Notes: generated from the sequence alone by a model not told the origin. 64,000 nt of DNA from Agromyces rhizosphaerae (GCF_027925245.1 NZ_BSDP01000001.1:2356001-2420000), one strand, 5' to 3'. Shown: positions 55,766 to 64,000, numbered from the stretch's first letter. Made by a program: numbers and translations.

Positions 55766-57048
55766 CGGCTCACGCGCTCGCGGAGCGCCCCGACGATCTC
55801 GCGCTCGTCGCCCGACACCAGCACGCCGTCGCGCACCACGACCCGCCCAGCGACCACGACGTGGCGGGGCCGCCGGCCGGGTGCCGCCCAGAGCAGGCCC
55901 GCGACGGGGTCGGCGACACCCGCGTCGGCGACGCCCGAGACGTCCCAGACGCACAGGTCGGCGGCCGATCCCACGGTCAGGCGCCCGAGCTCGGGTCGGC
56001 CGAGCCCGTCGGCCGACCCCGCGGTGGCCATGGCCAGCACGTCGGCCGCCGCGAGCGCGGGGGCGCGCAGCCCGGAGACCTGCATCGCGAGTCGCGCGTC
56101 GGCGAGCAGGTGGCCGGCGTCGTTCGATCCGCCGCCCGAGGTGCCGAGCCCGACCGCGATGCCGGCGTCGCGGAGCCGGGCGACCGGGGCGACGCCCCAG
56201 CCCATGACGACGTCGCACCCGGGGGCGTGCGTGGCCGAGGCTCCGGATGCCGCGATGCGGCCGATCTCGTCGTCGCCGATGTCGCACAGGTGGGCGAGCG
56301 TCACGTCGGGCGCGAGCCAGCCCCACTCCTCGAGCAGCTCGAGCGGGCGGCGGCCGTACCGCTCGGCGGCCACCTCGACGTCGACCTGCTCGTTCGACTG
56401 CGTGCGGCGTCGCAGCCCGCGCCGGGCGGCGACCTCGCCCATGAGGCGGAAGGTCGCCTCGACGTCGCTGTGCACGCCGGCCGGGCCGACCGCGACCTGG
56501 AGCATGCCGTCGCCGGAGACCCCGCCGGTGCCCGGTACGAGCGCCTCGGCGATCGCGTCGGCCGACGCCGCCGCGGTCTCCGGGTCGTCGCGCGCCGACC
56601 CGCGGACGAAGGCCAGCCGGCCGCCGAGTCCGCCCGCCGCATCGGCGACCGCCGTCGCGACGCCGACGTCGTCGACGCCGGCGGGCCAGGTGAGGTGGTG
56701 GTCGGCGACCGTGGTGACGCCCGAGAGCAGGCCCTCGGCGATGCCGACGCGGGCGGCCGCTCGAGCGAGGTCCGGGTCGATGCCGGCGGCGGCATATGCG
56801 CTCGCCATGGCCGGCAGCCAGTCGCGCATGGGCACGCTGCGCGTGCCCGGCAGCGTGCGGAACGCCGACTGCAGCAGGTGGTGGTGGGCGTTCACGAGGC
56901 CGGGCGTGACGACGCAGCCCGAGGCGTCGAGCGTCTCCGCGGCGTCGGCGGCAGCGGCTGCGACGACTCCGCCGGCGAGGTGCACGTCGCCGCCGCGCAC
57001 GACGCCGAGGGATTCGAGGACGGCGGTCGCGCCGGTCACGCTGAGCAT
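55762..57048 (-). CDS. Amidohydrolase related to 8-oxoguanine deaminase, with altered metal site
   Basis: A 428-residue protein aligned by eye with 8-oxoguanine deaminase/triazine hydrolase relatives over its length: NAHHHLLQS (His55, His57), LEEWGWLAPDVTLAHLCDI (His253) and GWGVAPVARLRDAGIAVGLG. The expected strand-5 HTH reads R215-T-Q217, and the strand-8 metal Asp is Ser304 in GLGTSGGGSND. His55, His57 and His253 remain. It may be inactive, have changed chemistry, or bind one metal differently. The reading frame is intact, so it is not an obvious pseudogene. Confidence 0.75.
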   Translation of the reverse strand: MLSVTGATAVLESLGVVRGGDVHLAGGVVAAAAADAAETLDASGCVVTPGLVNAHHHLLQSAFRTLPGTRSVPMRDWLPAMASAYAAAGIDPDLARAAARVGIAEGLLSGVTTVADHHLTWPAGVDDVGVATAVADAAGGLGGRLAFVRGSARDDPETAAASADAIAEALVPGTGGVSGDGMLQVAVGPAGVHSDVEATFRLMGEVAARRGLRRRTQSNEQVDVEVAAERYGRRPLELLEEWGWLAPDVTLAHLCDIGDDEIGRIAASGASATHAPGCDVVMGWGVAPVARLRDAGIAVGLGTSGGGSNDAGHLLADARLAMQVSGLRAPALAAADVLAMATAGSADGLGRPELGRLTVGSAADLCVWDVSGVADAGVADPVAGLLWAAPGRRPRHVVVAGRVVVRDGVLVSGDEREIVGALRERVSR

Positions 57049-57105
57049 GCGGCCGATTCTCGCAGCATCCGTGTGTCGGGCTCGTGAACGCAGTCGGCCG
57101 CCCGC

Positions 57106-58425
57106 TCAGCGACGCCGGGGCAGCCAGCGCAGCCAGCCGGGCCGCTCGTCGTCCGCCGGGGCGCTGGGCGCCGCGGGCTCCACGTAGAGGTTCGCCACCT
57201 GCTGCACGCCGCGCTGCGCGGCCCGGTGCGCGGCGGTGCCGATGAGGACTCCGAGGGCGATCGCCATGATCGACGTGAGCGCGGACGCGAAGTCGGCGAG
57301 ACCCTCGGTCGTGCCGATGGCCTCGGTGAGGCCCGCGAGCCCGGAGGCGCCGGGAACGAGCAGCCAGAACGCCGGCAGGAACAGCAGCTGCGACGGGGCT
57401 CCGATGCGCAGCCCAGAGATCCACAGCACGAGCGGCGTCATGGCGAGCGCGCCGAGGAACCCGCCGACCGATGGGCCGGCGAGGCTCGCGCCGACCGCCT
57501 GCCCCGCGTAGGCGACCGAGAGCGCGAGCAGCACCCAGCCGAAGGTGCGCCCCGGCGCGGAGAAGTGCAGCAGGTCGCCGACCGCGATGAGCAGCACGCC
57601 GAGCACGGCCACCCACCACGGGAAGCGGCTCGGCGCGTCGAGGGCGACGTAGCTCGCGTCGCCGACGCCGAGCATCGTGCCGGCGGCGAGGATGCCGAAG
57701 GCGAGCAGCGCGAGCTGCACGAGGCCCGTGACCAGGCGCGACGCGCCGGCGATCATCTGGCCCGCCGCGAGTTCCATGGTCGCGGTCGTGATCACGCCGC
57801 CGGGGAGGAAGGTCACGAGCGGGGCGATGAGGAGCACGATCGGGTCGCCGACGGGCACGTGCGGCGCGAGCAGGAAGACCGCGGTCGCCGAGCCGAACGC
57901 CGCCACGACGGGGAACACGAGGGCGAGGGTGGGGGAGCGCACGAGCTTCGCGAGGCCCAGCACGGCACCGAGGCCGAACGCGATCAGCGCACCCTGCCAG
58001 GTCGGGGTGAGCAGCATCGAGAGGCCGGCCGTGAGCACGGCATGGCCGAGCACGCGCACGAACCACGGGTACCGCGGCTGCGCCGTGCCGATCGCGTTCA
58101 GCTCGTCGATGCCCGCGGCCGGCTCGACCTCGCCGCGCCGGGCGCGCCCGACCAGGTCGTAGAGCGCGGCGATCTGGTCGAACCGCAGCGCCGTCACCCG
58201 GCTGGTGCGCAGCGCCACGCGGTCGGTGCGGCCATGGCGCGACTGCACGAGGATGACGGTCGGCAGCACCACGAAGTCGGTGTCGTCGGCGCCGTAGGCC
58301 CGGGCGATCGCGCGCATCGTGTCGTCGACCCGGTCGACCGACTCCATGGCCGCGTTCAGCCCCTCGGCGATGCCGAGCAGGAACCGCCGCAGCGTGTCCT
58401 CGTCGCCCTCGTCCCGGGCCTCCAT
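57106..58425 (-). CDS. Threonine/serine exporter ThrE-family protein
   Basis: A 439-residue protein. The soluble N-terminal half of the ThrE fold is present (FLLGIAEGLNAAMESVDRV; TVILVQSRHG), followed by about ten hydrophobic helices with FLPGGVITTATMELAAGQM, the conserved ThrE motif. The charged C-terminal tail ends WLPRRR. Corynebacterial ThrE exports threonine and serine. ATG at 58425 is preferred because TAGCCT lies 7 nt upstream; longer readings run into pcrA antisense. Confidence 0.88.
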   Translation of the reverse strand: MEARDEGDEDTLRRFLLGIAEGLNAAMESVDRVDDTMRAIARAYGADDTDFVVLPTVILVQSRHGRTDRVALRTSRVTALRFDQIAALYDLVGRARRGEVEPAAGIDELNAIGTAQPRYPWFVRVLGHAVLTAGLSMLLTPTWQGALIAFGLGAVLGLAKLVRSPTLALVFPVVAAFGSATAVFLLAPHVPVGDPIVLLIAPLVTFLPGGVITTATMELAAGQMIAGASRLVTGLVQLALLAFGILAAGTMLGVGDASYVALDAPSRFPWWVAVLGVLLIAVGDLLHFSAPGRTFGWVLLALSVAYAGQAVGASLAGPSVGGFLGALAMTPLVLWISGLRIGAPSQLLFLPAFWLLVPGASGLAGLTEAIGTTEGLADFASALTSIMAIALGVLIGTAAHRAAQRGVQQVANLYVEPAAPSAPADDERPGWLRWLPRRR

Positions 58426-58432
58426 GCAGGTC

Positions 58433-58438
58433 AGGCTA
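58433..58438 (-). promoter_or_regulatory. -10 box of the ThrE-like gene, leaderless
   Basis: TAGCCT on the minus strand ends 7 nt before the ATG at 58425. The pcrA promoter faces it 27 bp away. Confidence 0.5.
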
Positions 58439-58464
58439 TCGGCAGGGTCGTCGGATGCCCCGCC

Positions 58465-58470
58465 TAGACT
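58465..58470 (+). promoter_or_regulatory. -10 box of pcrA
   Basis: TAGACT lies 10 nt before the pcrA ATG, so at most a few leader bases. The two divergent promoters share a 55-bp gap. Confidence 0.5.
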
Positions 58471-58480
58471 TGACCCCGCC

Positions 58481-60925
58481 ATGACCTTGATCCTCGATCC
58501 CGACGAACCCGGCGGCTGGCGCGAGCCCGCCGGACAGGCCGCGACCGACGAGGCCCCGCGCGTCTCCGAGCACTTGCTGGACGGGCTCAACCCGCAGCAG
58601 CGCGCGGCGGTCGAGTACCGGGGCCCTGCGCTGCTCATCGTCGCCGGCGCGGGCTCGGGCAAGACGCGCGTGCTGACGCACCGCGTCGCGAGCCTCATCG
58701 AGACGAAGGAGGCGTGGCCGAGCCAGATCCTCGCGATCACGTTCACGAACAAGGCCGCGGCCGAGATGCGCGAGCGGGTCGAGGCACTGCTCGGCGAGGC
58801 ATCCGGCGGCATGTGGATCTCGACGTTCCACTCGGCCTGCGTGCGCATCCTCCGCCGCGAGGCCGAGGCGATCGGGCTGTCCAAGGCCTTCACGATCTAC
58901 GACTCGGCCGACCAGCGGGTGATCCTCAAGCGCATCATCAAGGACACCTCGGCCGACACCCTCGGGTTCACCCCCGCGGGCGCGGCCGCGAAGATCTCCA
59001 AGCTCAAGAACGAGCTCGCCGACGTCGAGTCGTACGCGCGCAACGCGAACCTCGACGACCCGCAGGAGGCGATGTTCCTCGACATCTTCCGGCAGTACAC
59101 CCGGCGCCTGCGCGACGCGAGCGCGCTCGACTTCGACGACCTCATCGCCGAGACGGTGTACCTGTTCCGGGCGTTCCCGAAGGTCGCCGCGCTCTACCAG
59201 CGGCGGTTCCGGCACATCCTGGTCGACGAGTACCAGGACACGAACCACGCGCAGTACGCCCTCATCCGCGAGCTCACCCGGCCGGTCGAGCCCGACGTGG
59301 TCGCCGAGCTCGAGACCCACGGCGTGCGCATGCGCGTGCTCGCCGACGACGACGGCCGCATCCCCGGCGCGAGCCTCACCGTGGTCGGCGACTCCGACCA
59401 GTCGATCTACGCGTTCCGCGGCGCCGACATCCGCAACATCGTCGAGTTCGAGCGCGACTACCCCGGCGCGAAGGTCGTGCTGCTCGAGCAGAACTACCGG
59501 TCGACCCAGAACATCCTCTCCGCGGCGAACGCGGTCATCGCCAACAACTTCGACCGCAAGGACAAGAAGCTCTGGACGGCCGACGGCGACGGCGCGAAGA
59601 TCGTCGGCTACACCGGCTACTCCGCCCACGACGAGGCGCAGTTCATCGCCGACGAGATCGACGCGCTGCACCGGTCGGGCGTCGCGTACCGCGACATCGC
59701 CGTGTTCTACCGCACCAACGCGCAGACGCGTGCGCTGGAGGAGATCTTCGTGCGCTCCGCGCTGCCGTATCGGGTGGTCGGCGGCACGAAGTTCTACGAG
59801 CGCGCCGAGATCAAGGACGCGATGGCGTACCTCATCGCGGTCGCGAACCCGCTCGACGAGCTCGCGCTGCGGCGCATCCTGAACACCCCCAAGCGCGGCA
59901 TCGGCCCGGCCACCGAGACGCAGCTGGCGAACTTCGCCGACGAGAACGGCATGACCTTCCGCGAGGCGATGCGCGTGGCATCCGGCCTCGGTCTCGGGCC
60001 GAAGGTCACCGCCGCAATCACCGCGCTCGCCGAGCTGCTCGACGAGGCGGCCGAGCTCGCCGACCCCGCGCGCGAGGGCGGCCCGACGAAGGTCGCCGAC
60101 GTGTTGCTGCACCTCATGGCGGGCAGCGGACTGCTCGATACACTCCGCAACAGCCGCGACCCGCAGGACGAGACCCGCGCCGAGAACGTCGAGGAGCTCG
60201 TCGCCCAGACCCGCGACTTCGACCGCGAGAACCCGGGTGCGACGCTGCTCGACTTCCTCACCCAGGTGTCGCTCGTGGCCGCGGCCGACGAGATCGACGA
60301 CGAGTCGGGCACGGTCTCGCTCATGACGCTGCACACCGCCAAGGGTCTGGAGTACCACGCGGTGTTCCTCACCGGCATCGAGGAGGGGCTGCTGCCGCAC
60401 CAGATGTCGGCGACCGAGCCCGGCGGGCCGGCCGAGGAGCGCCGGCTGTTCTACGTGGGCATCACGCGCGCACGTCGCAGGCTCTACCTCTCGCTCGCGA
60501 TGAGCCGCGCCCAGTTCGGCGAGGTCTCCGTCGCCATGCCGAGCCGGTACCTGCAGGAGATCCCCGACGAGCTCATCGACTGGCGGCAGTCCCCGGGCGA
60601 CGCGACCAGCCGCGGCGGCACCCGCCCGCGTGCGCTCAACGCCCGGCAGTCGCGCGAGCAGCAGCGTCGCGACCGCTTCAGCGTCGCGTCGGCGACCAAG
60701 GCCAAGACCGAGTGGACGAACCGGGTCACCGCGAACGTGCGCGACAACGGCGATCTCGAGCTGGAGGCCGGCGACCGCATCCGCCACGCCGACTTCGGCG
60801 AGGGGCGGGTCACCCAGGTGACCGGCATCGGCGCCAAGCGCGTCGCGCACGTGTCGTTCGACACCGCGGGCCAGAAGAAGCTGCTCATCAAGATCGCGCC
60901 GATCGAGAAGCTCGCAACTCCATAG
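58481..60925 (+). CDS. pcrA: ATP-dependent DNA helicase PcrA/UvrD
   Basis: An 814-residue SF1 helicase of repair and replication restart. LNPQQRAAVEYRGPALLIVA leads into Walker A AGAGSGKT (Lys61). DEYQDTNHAQY is motif II, VVGDSDQSIYAFRGA motif III, and VSLMTLHTAKGLEY motif V. The C-terminal Tudor-like segment (GDRIRHADFGEGRVTQVTG) is the RNA-polymerase-interacting domain. The first 30 residues are not conserved-looking. Confidence 0.96.
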   Translation: MTLILDPDEPGGWREPAGQAATDEAPRVSEHLLDGLNPQQRAAVEYRGPALLIVAGAGSGKTRVLTHRVASLIETKEAWPSQILAITFTNKAAAEMRERVEALLGEASGGMWISTFHSACVRILRREAEAIGLSKAFTIYDSADQRVILKRIIKDTSADTLGFTPAGAAAKISKLKNELADVESYARNANLDDPQEAMFLDIFRQYTRRLRDASALDFDDLIAETVYLFRAFPKVAALYQRRFRHILVDEYQDTNHAQYALIRELTRPVEPDVVAELETHGVRMRVLADDDGRIPGASLTVVGDSDQSIYAFRGADIRNIVEFERDYPGAKVVLLEQNYRSTQNILSAANAVIANNFDRKDKKLWTADGDGAKIVGYTGYSAHDEAQFIADEIDALHRSGVAYRDIAVFYRTNAQTRALEEIFVRSALPYRVVGGTKFYERAEIKDAMAYLIAVANPLDELALRRILNTPKRGIGPATETQLANFADENGMTFREAMRVASGLGLGPKVTAAITALAELLDEAAELADPAREGGPTKVADVLLHLMAGSGLLDTLRNSRDPQDETRAENVEELVAQTRDFDRENPGATLLDFLTQVSLVAAADEIDDESGTVSLMTLHTAKGLEYHAVFLTGIEEGLLPHQMSATEPGGPAEERRLFYVGITRARRRLYLSLAMSRAQFGEVSVAMPSRYLQEIPDELIDWRQSPGDATSRGGTRPRALNARQSREQQRRDRFSVASATKAKTEWTNRVTANVRDNGDLELEAGDRIRHADFGEGRVTQVTGIGAKRVAHVSFDTAGQKKLLIKIAPIEKLATP

Positions 60926-60980
60926 CCACTCCATAGGCCACGCCCGAGCGGTGCAGAGGGTGCGGGCGCAGCATGGCGTC

Positions 60981-62390
60981 ATGGCACTCCTCCACCACGA
61001 CGCCCGGCGAACCGGCCTCCGCGCCCGTTCGCTCGGCGAGTACGCGCCGCGGGCGGCCCGCCGCCGCCTGCACGAGGACCTCATCCAGGCCGGCATCGTC
61101 ACCTCGGTCGCGGTCGTGATCGCCCTCTACATCGCCGACGGCGGGCTCTCCCGCATCACCGGCATCGGCGACGCCGTCGGCGCGCTCGGGATCGCCGCGG
61201 GCCTCGTCGGCACCGACCTCGTGCTCATCATGCTGCTGCTCGCGGCCCGTACGCCGTTCGTCGACCGCACGATCGGCCACGACCGGGCGATGGCGATCCA
61301 CGGCTCGCTCGGCAAGCCGGCGTTCCTGCTGATCGTCGCGCACGTCGTGCTGCTGCTGGCCTCGTACGCGATGGCTTCGGGTGCCGACCTCGTGACCGAG
61401 GCGGTCGCGATGTGGAGCCTGCCCGACATGCCGCTCGCAGTGCTCGGGTTCGCGCTCATGGGCGTCGTCGTGGTCACCTCGCTCGTCGCGGTGCGGCGCC
61501 GGTTCCGCTACGAGGTCTGGCACCTCGTGCACCTCAGCGCCTATGCGGCCGCCCTCGCCGCGCTGCCGCACCAGTTCTCGCTCGGCGGCATGTTCGCCGA
61601 GGGCACCTGGCAGCGCTGGTTCTGGATGGCCGCGATCGCGGCCGTGCTCGCCGCGCTCCTCGTCTTCCGGTTCGCGATGCCGGTCGTGCAGACGCTCCGG
61701 CACCGGCTCGAGGTGATCGGCATCGAGCCCCTCGCCGACGGCGTCGTGTCGATCGTGATGACCGGGCGGCGACTCGACGCGCTCGCGGCGCGCGGCGGGC
61801 AGTTCTTCATCTGGCGCTTCCTCGCCGGCGGCCAGTGGTGGCAGGCGCACCCGTACTCGCTGAGCGAGGCGCCGCGCCCCGACCGGCTGCGCATCACCGT
61901 GCGTGCGCTCGGCGACGGGTCGGCATCGCTCGCCCGCATCCGCCCCGGCACCCGGGTCGCGATCGAGGGGCCGTACGGCGTGTTCACCGACGACGCCCGC
62001 ACGAGCGAGCGCATCGCGTTCATCGGCGCGGGCATCGGGGTCACGCCGATCCGCTCGATGCTCGAGGACGCCAGGTTCCGCCCCGGGCAGGCGACCGTGG
62101 TGCTGCGCAGCCCCGACGACGCGCCGCCCTACCTCTTCGACGAGATCGCGGGCCTCTGCCGGGCCAAGGGCGCGACGTGCATCACGGTGCCCGGTCCGCG
62201 CGGCCGGTCGGGCTGGCTGACGGATGCGGCCGATGCCGCCGGGCACTCGCTGGTCGGGTTCGTGCCCGACGCGCGCGACACCGACCTGTACATCTGCGGG
62301 CCCCGGGACTGGGCCGACCACGTGGTGGCGGACGCCGCCGCGGCCGGCGTTCCCGAGGAGCGCATCCATCGAGAGAGGTTCGACTGGTGA
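60981..62390 (+). CDS. Ferric-reductase-like membrane flavoprotein
   Basis: A 469-residue protein. About six membrane helices (residues 30-230) carry His residues placed for haem (IHGSLGKPAFLLIVAHVV and YEVWHLVHLSAYAAALAAL). A flavin/NAD reductase domain follows with AHPYSLSEAPR, GPYGVF and FIGAGIGVTPIRSML, ending with a NAD-binding YICGPRDW. It should move electrons from NAD(P)H across the membrane. No clear ribosome binding site; an in-frame GTG at 60951 is possible. It overlaps the FMN-binding protein gene by 4 bp. Confidence 0.87.
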   Translation: MALLHHDARRTGLRARSLGEYAPRAARRRLHEDLIQAGIVTSVAVVIALYIADGGLSRITGIGDAVGALGIAAGLVGTDLVLIMLLLAARTPFVDRTIGHDRAMAIHGSLGKPAFLLIVAHVVLLLASYAMASGADLVTEAVAMWSLPDMPLAVLGFALMGVVVVTSLVAVRRRFRYEVWHLVHLSAYAAALAALPHQFSLGGMFAEGTWQRWFWMAAIAAVLAALLVFRFAMPVVQTLRHRLEVIGIEPLADGVVSIVMTGRRLDALAARGGQFFIWRFLAGGQWWQAHPYSLSEAPRPDRLRITVRALGDGSASLARIRPGTRVAIEGPYGVFTDDARTSERIAFIGAGIGVTPIRSMLEDARFRPGQATVVLRSPDDAPPYLFDEIAGLCRAKGATCITVPGPRGRSGWLTDAADAAGHSLVGFVPDARDTDLYICGPRDWADHVVADAAAAGVPEERIHRERFDW

Positions 62391-62920
62391 GACGACGCGC
62401 AGCAGTGGTGGCATGGCTGGCCTCGAGCACGGCGATCATGGCCGCATGGGCCTGGTCCGCGGTGGCGACGGGCGACACGGTGGCGACGGAGGCGTCCGGC
62501 ACGGTCAGCACGACCTCGTCGTCGGGCTCGTCGGGTTCGTCATCCGACACGTCGTCGGACTCCTCGGCGTCCTCCGACACCTCGACGGGCACGACGGATG
62601 CCACGCAGGGCACGACGGATGCCTCGACCGACGCCTCGGCGACCGACGGCACCTACACGGGCGACGCGGTGTCCACGAAGTTCGGCGACGTGCAGGTGCA
62701 GGTGACCGTCTCGGGCGGCACGATCACCGACGTGACCGCGCTCGCGCTGCCCAGCCGCGACGGCCACTCCGCCCGCATCAGCCAGCAGGTCGAGGAGCCG
62801 CTGGCATCGGCCGCGCTCCAGGCCCAGTCGGCGGACATCTCCATCATCAGCGGGGCGACCTACACGAGCCGCGGGTACGCCCAGTCGCTGCAGTCGGCCC
62901 TCGACCAGGCGGGGCTCTAG
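62387..62920 (+). CDS. Exported FMN-binding-domain protein (covalent flavin carrier)
   Basis: A 177-residue protein. A signal anchor (about 5-28) is followed by a Ser/Thr/Asp-rich disordered linker of 60 residues. The FMN_bind domain (about 88-177) carries the ApbE target motif SGATYTS, with Thr160 as the expected flavin attachment site. It would act outside the membrane. The next gene encodes the enzyme that attaches the flavin; the previous one a membrane reductase that could reduce it. Confidence 0.9.
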   Translation: MRRRAAVVAWLASSTAIMAAWAWSAVATGDTVATEASGTVSTTSSSGSSGSSSDTSSDSSASSDTSTGTTDATQGTTDASTDASATDGTYTGDAVSTKFGDVQVQVTVSGGTITDVTALALPSRDGHSARISQQVEEPLASAALQAQSADISIISGATYTSRGYAQSLQSALDQAGL

Positions 62921-62923
62921 GCC

Positions 62924-63769
62924 GTGCGGATCGGACGGAACGGGCGGGCGGCCTTCCCCGCGATGGGCACCGTGGTCACGGTGGTGCTGCCCGGCGCGGT
63001 GCCTGCCGACGGCCACGCGCCGGTGCTCGGTCGCGTCGTCGACGCGTTCGCGGCACTCGAGGCGCGATTCAGCCTCTACCGGGACGACACCGACCTCGCG
63101 CGCATCCGTGACGGGGCGCTCCGGCTCACCGACGCCGACGAGGTCGTCCGCGACGCGTACGCCCTGGCGCTGCGCTGGCGCTCCGCGACCGAGGGCGTGT
63201 TCAGCCCGCACCGGCCCGACGGGGTGCTCGACCTGGACGGCGTCGTGAAGGCGCTCGCGATCGAACAGGCGGGCGACGTGCTCGACGACGCGGGCGTGGC
63301 CGACTGGTGCGTCGACGCCGGCGGCGATGCGCTGGTGCGCGGGCACGGACCCGGCGGAGGGCCCTGGGTCGCGGGGATCGTCGACCCCGGCGATCGCGCC
63401 CGCGTCGCGACGACCGCGGTGCTCGACGGCGCACGCCGGGCGATCGCGACCTCGGGCACCGCCGAGCGCGGCGCGCACGTGTGGAGCACCCCGGGGCGCC
63501 GACCGCTGGTGCAGTCGAGCGTGGTGGCGCCCGACATCGTGACGGCCGACGTGCTGGCGACCGCGGTGCTCGCGGGCGGGCGGGCGATGCTCGACCTCGT
63601 CCAGCGCGACTGGGACGTCGACGTGTTCGCGGTGACGGACGACGACCGGGTCGTGCGGTCGGCGGGGTGGCCGTCGGCCCCGTCGCATCCGCTCGCCGCT
63701 CTCGGGTCCGCGCCCGCGGACCGGCCGGATCAGGCCACGCTCACGCCGAGCAGCGCGCCGATCGCGTAG
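62924..63769 (+). CDS. apbE: FAD:protein FMN transferase (ApbE family)
   Basis: A 281-residue enzyme that moves FMN from FAD onto a Thr of the target protein. The start AAFPAMGTVVTVVL, the LDLDGVVKALAIEQ segment and VDAGGDALVRG are family motifs, and TADVLATAVLAGG near the end holds the metal-binding Asp/Thr. It lacks an obvious signal peptide. GTG start 3 bp after the FMN-binding gene. Its last 40 bp overlap the convergent VIT-family gene. Confidence 0.9.
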   Translation: MRIGRNGRAAFPAMGTVVTVVLPGAVPADGHAPVLGRVVDAFAALEARFSLYRDDTDLARIRDGALRLTDADEVVRDAYALALRWRSATEGVFSPHRPDGVLDLDGVVKALAIEQAGDVLDDAGVADWCVDAGGDALVRGHGPGGGPWVAGIVDPGDRARVATTAVLDGARRAIATSGTAERGAHVWSTPGRRPLVQSSVVAPDIVTADVLATAVLAGGRAMLDLVQRDWDVDVFAVTDDDRVVRSAGWPSAPSHPLAALGSAPADRPDQATLTPSSAPIA

Positions 63770-64000
63770 GTGACCGCGAGCGCGAGCGCGCCGCCGATCG
63801 TGACCCTGAGGATCGCGCGCGGGCGCGGGCTGCCGCCGATCCAGGCGCTCAGCCAGCCGGTGATCGCGAGCGCGACGACGACCGCGACGAACGTGAGCGG
63901 GATGCGCCACTCGGGCGGGGGCAGCAGGATGGCCAGCATCGGCAGCACCGCGCCGATCGTGAACGACAGGGCCGACGCGCCTGCGGCGTGCCACGGGTTC
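63730..64000 (-). CDS. VIT/CCC1-family iron or manganese transporter (partial, 5' end cut)
   Basis: The C-terminal 89 residues of a membrane protein. NPWHAAGASALSFTIGAVLP is the VIT1/CCC1 signature before the last helices, and the protein ends GALLGVSVA. Family members move ferrous iron or manganese, often out of the cytoplasm. The start is outside the window. It overlaps the 3' end of apbE by 40 bp on the other strand. Confidence 0.85.
   Translation of the reverse strand, partial: NPWHAAGASALSFTIGAVLPMLAILLPPPEWRIPLTFVAVVVALAITGWLSAWIGGSPRPRAILRVTIGGALALAVTYAIGALLGVSVA

Noticed and set aside
55762..57048. Pseudogene call for the altered amidohydrolase
   Set aside because: The frame is full length with no stops, and most structural motifs are retained; loss of ligands alone does not prove decay.
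58436..61102. An 888-residue open frame opposite pcrA
   Set aside because: Antisense shadow of pcrA; no motif.

Overview
The window is gene-dense, very GC-rich DNA. I read it as a chromosomal segment of a high-GC actinobacterium, most likely of the Microbacteriaceae (Agromyces-like). The reasons are the ribosomal order infA-rpmJ-rpsM-rpsK-rpoA-rplQ-truA-rplM-rpsI-glmM without rpsD, the guaB/guaB3 tandem, many GTG starts, many putative leaderless promoters (TAnnnT 6-7 nt before the start codon), HrcA/CIRCE control of a lone groES, and actinobacterial families such as DUF3817, SURF1, DUF4190 and ThrE. The genus is a guess. I saw no tRNA, rRNA, CRISPR, IS element or phage gene.

Layout. (1) 1-7553: a mannitol PTS block. 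A divergent MtlR-type regulator (cut by the window edge) faces a small EIIB-like protein, HPr, enzyme I, mannitol EIICB, mannitol EIIA and mannitol-1-phosphate dehydrogenase, so general and sugar-specific PTS parts share one cluster. (2) 7731-22592: conserved housekeeping genes, namely the translation/RNA polymerase alpha operon, truA, rplM-rpsI, glmM, coaA (opposite strand), glmS, acpS, alr and the t6A/ribosomal-modification run tsaE-tsaB-rimI-tsaD. (3) 22741-24202: three tandem small DUF4190-like membrane proteins. (4) 24254-27011: a THUMP-like methyltransferase, groES with two CIRCE operators, and rarD. (5) 27220-32873: a branched-chain amino-acid-type ABC transporter. The binding lipoprotein gene is on the plus strand and converges on livF-G-M-H on the minus strand. 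LivH carries an added signal peptide and extracytoplasmic beta domain. Between the convergent terminators lies an imperfect palindrome of about 130 bp. (6) 33101-40560: guaB, guaB3, glpD, surf1, a DUF3817 gene and guaA. (7) 40577-46230: a VapBC toxin-antitoxin pair, a DGPF/YCII protein with an ECF42-type sigma factor, a Bax inhibitor-1 family membrane protein, a glycerophosphodiester phosphodiesterase and a MetV-MetF-like fusion. (8) 46238-57048: an accessory catabolic region with pdxH, a creatininase-family hydrolase, an FAD-linked oxidase, an SDR, an NMT1-type ABC importer, a CodA-like amidohydrolase, a divergent XRE-cupin regulator, a VanB-type iron-sulfur reductase and an amidohydrolase whose metal ligands are partly missing. 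(9) 57106-64000: a ThrE-type exporter, PcrA helicase, a flavin-based membrane electron-transfer module (ferric-reductase-like protein, FMN-binding protein, ApbE) and a partial VIT-family metal transporter.

The most unusual signals are the recoded GGATGC/GCATCC hexamer scattered through genes on both strands, the stop codons that double as the start of a -10 box, the palindrome at 28626-28759, the region-8 catabolic cluster, and its amidohydrolase with R215/Q217/S304 where metal ligands are expected. All functional statements come from reading motifs; no database search was run.
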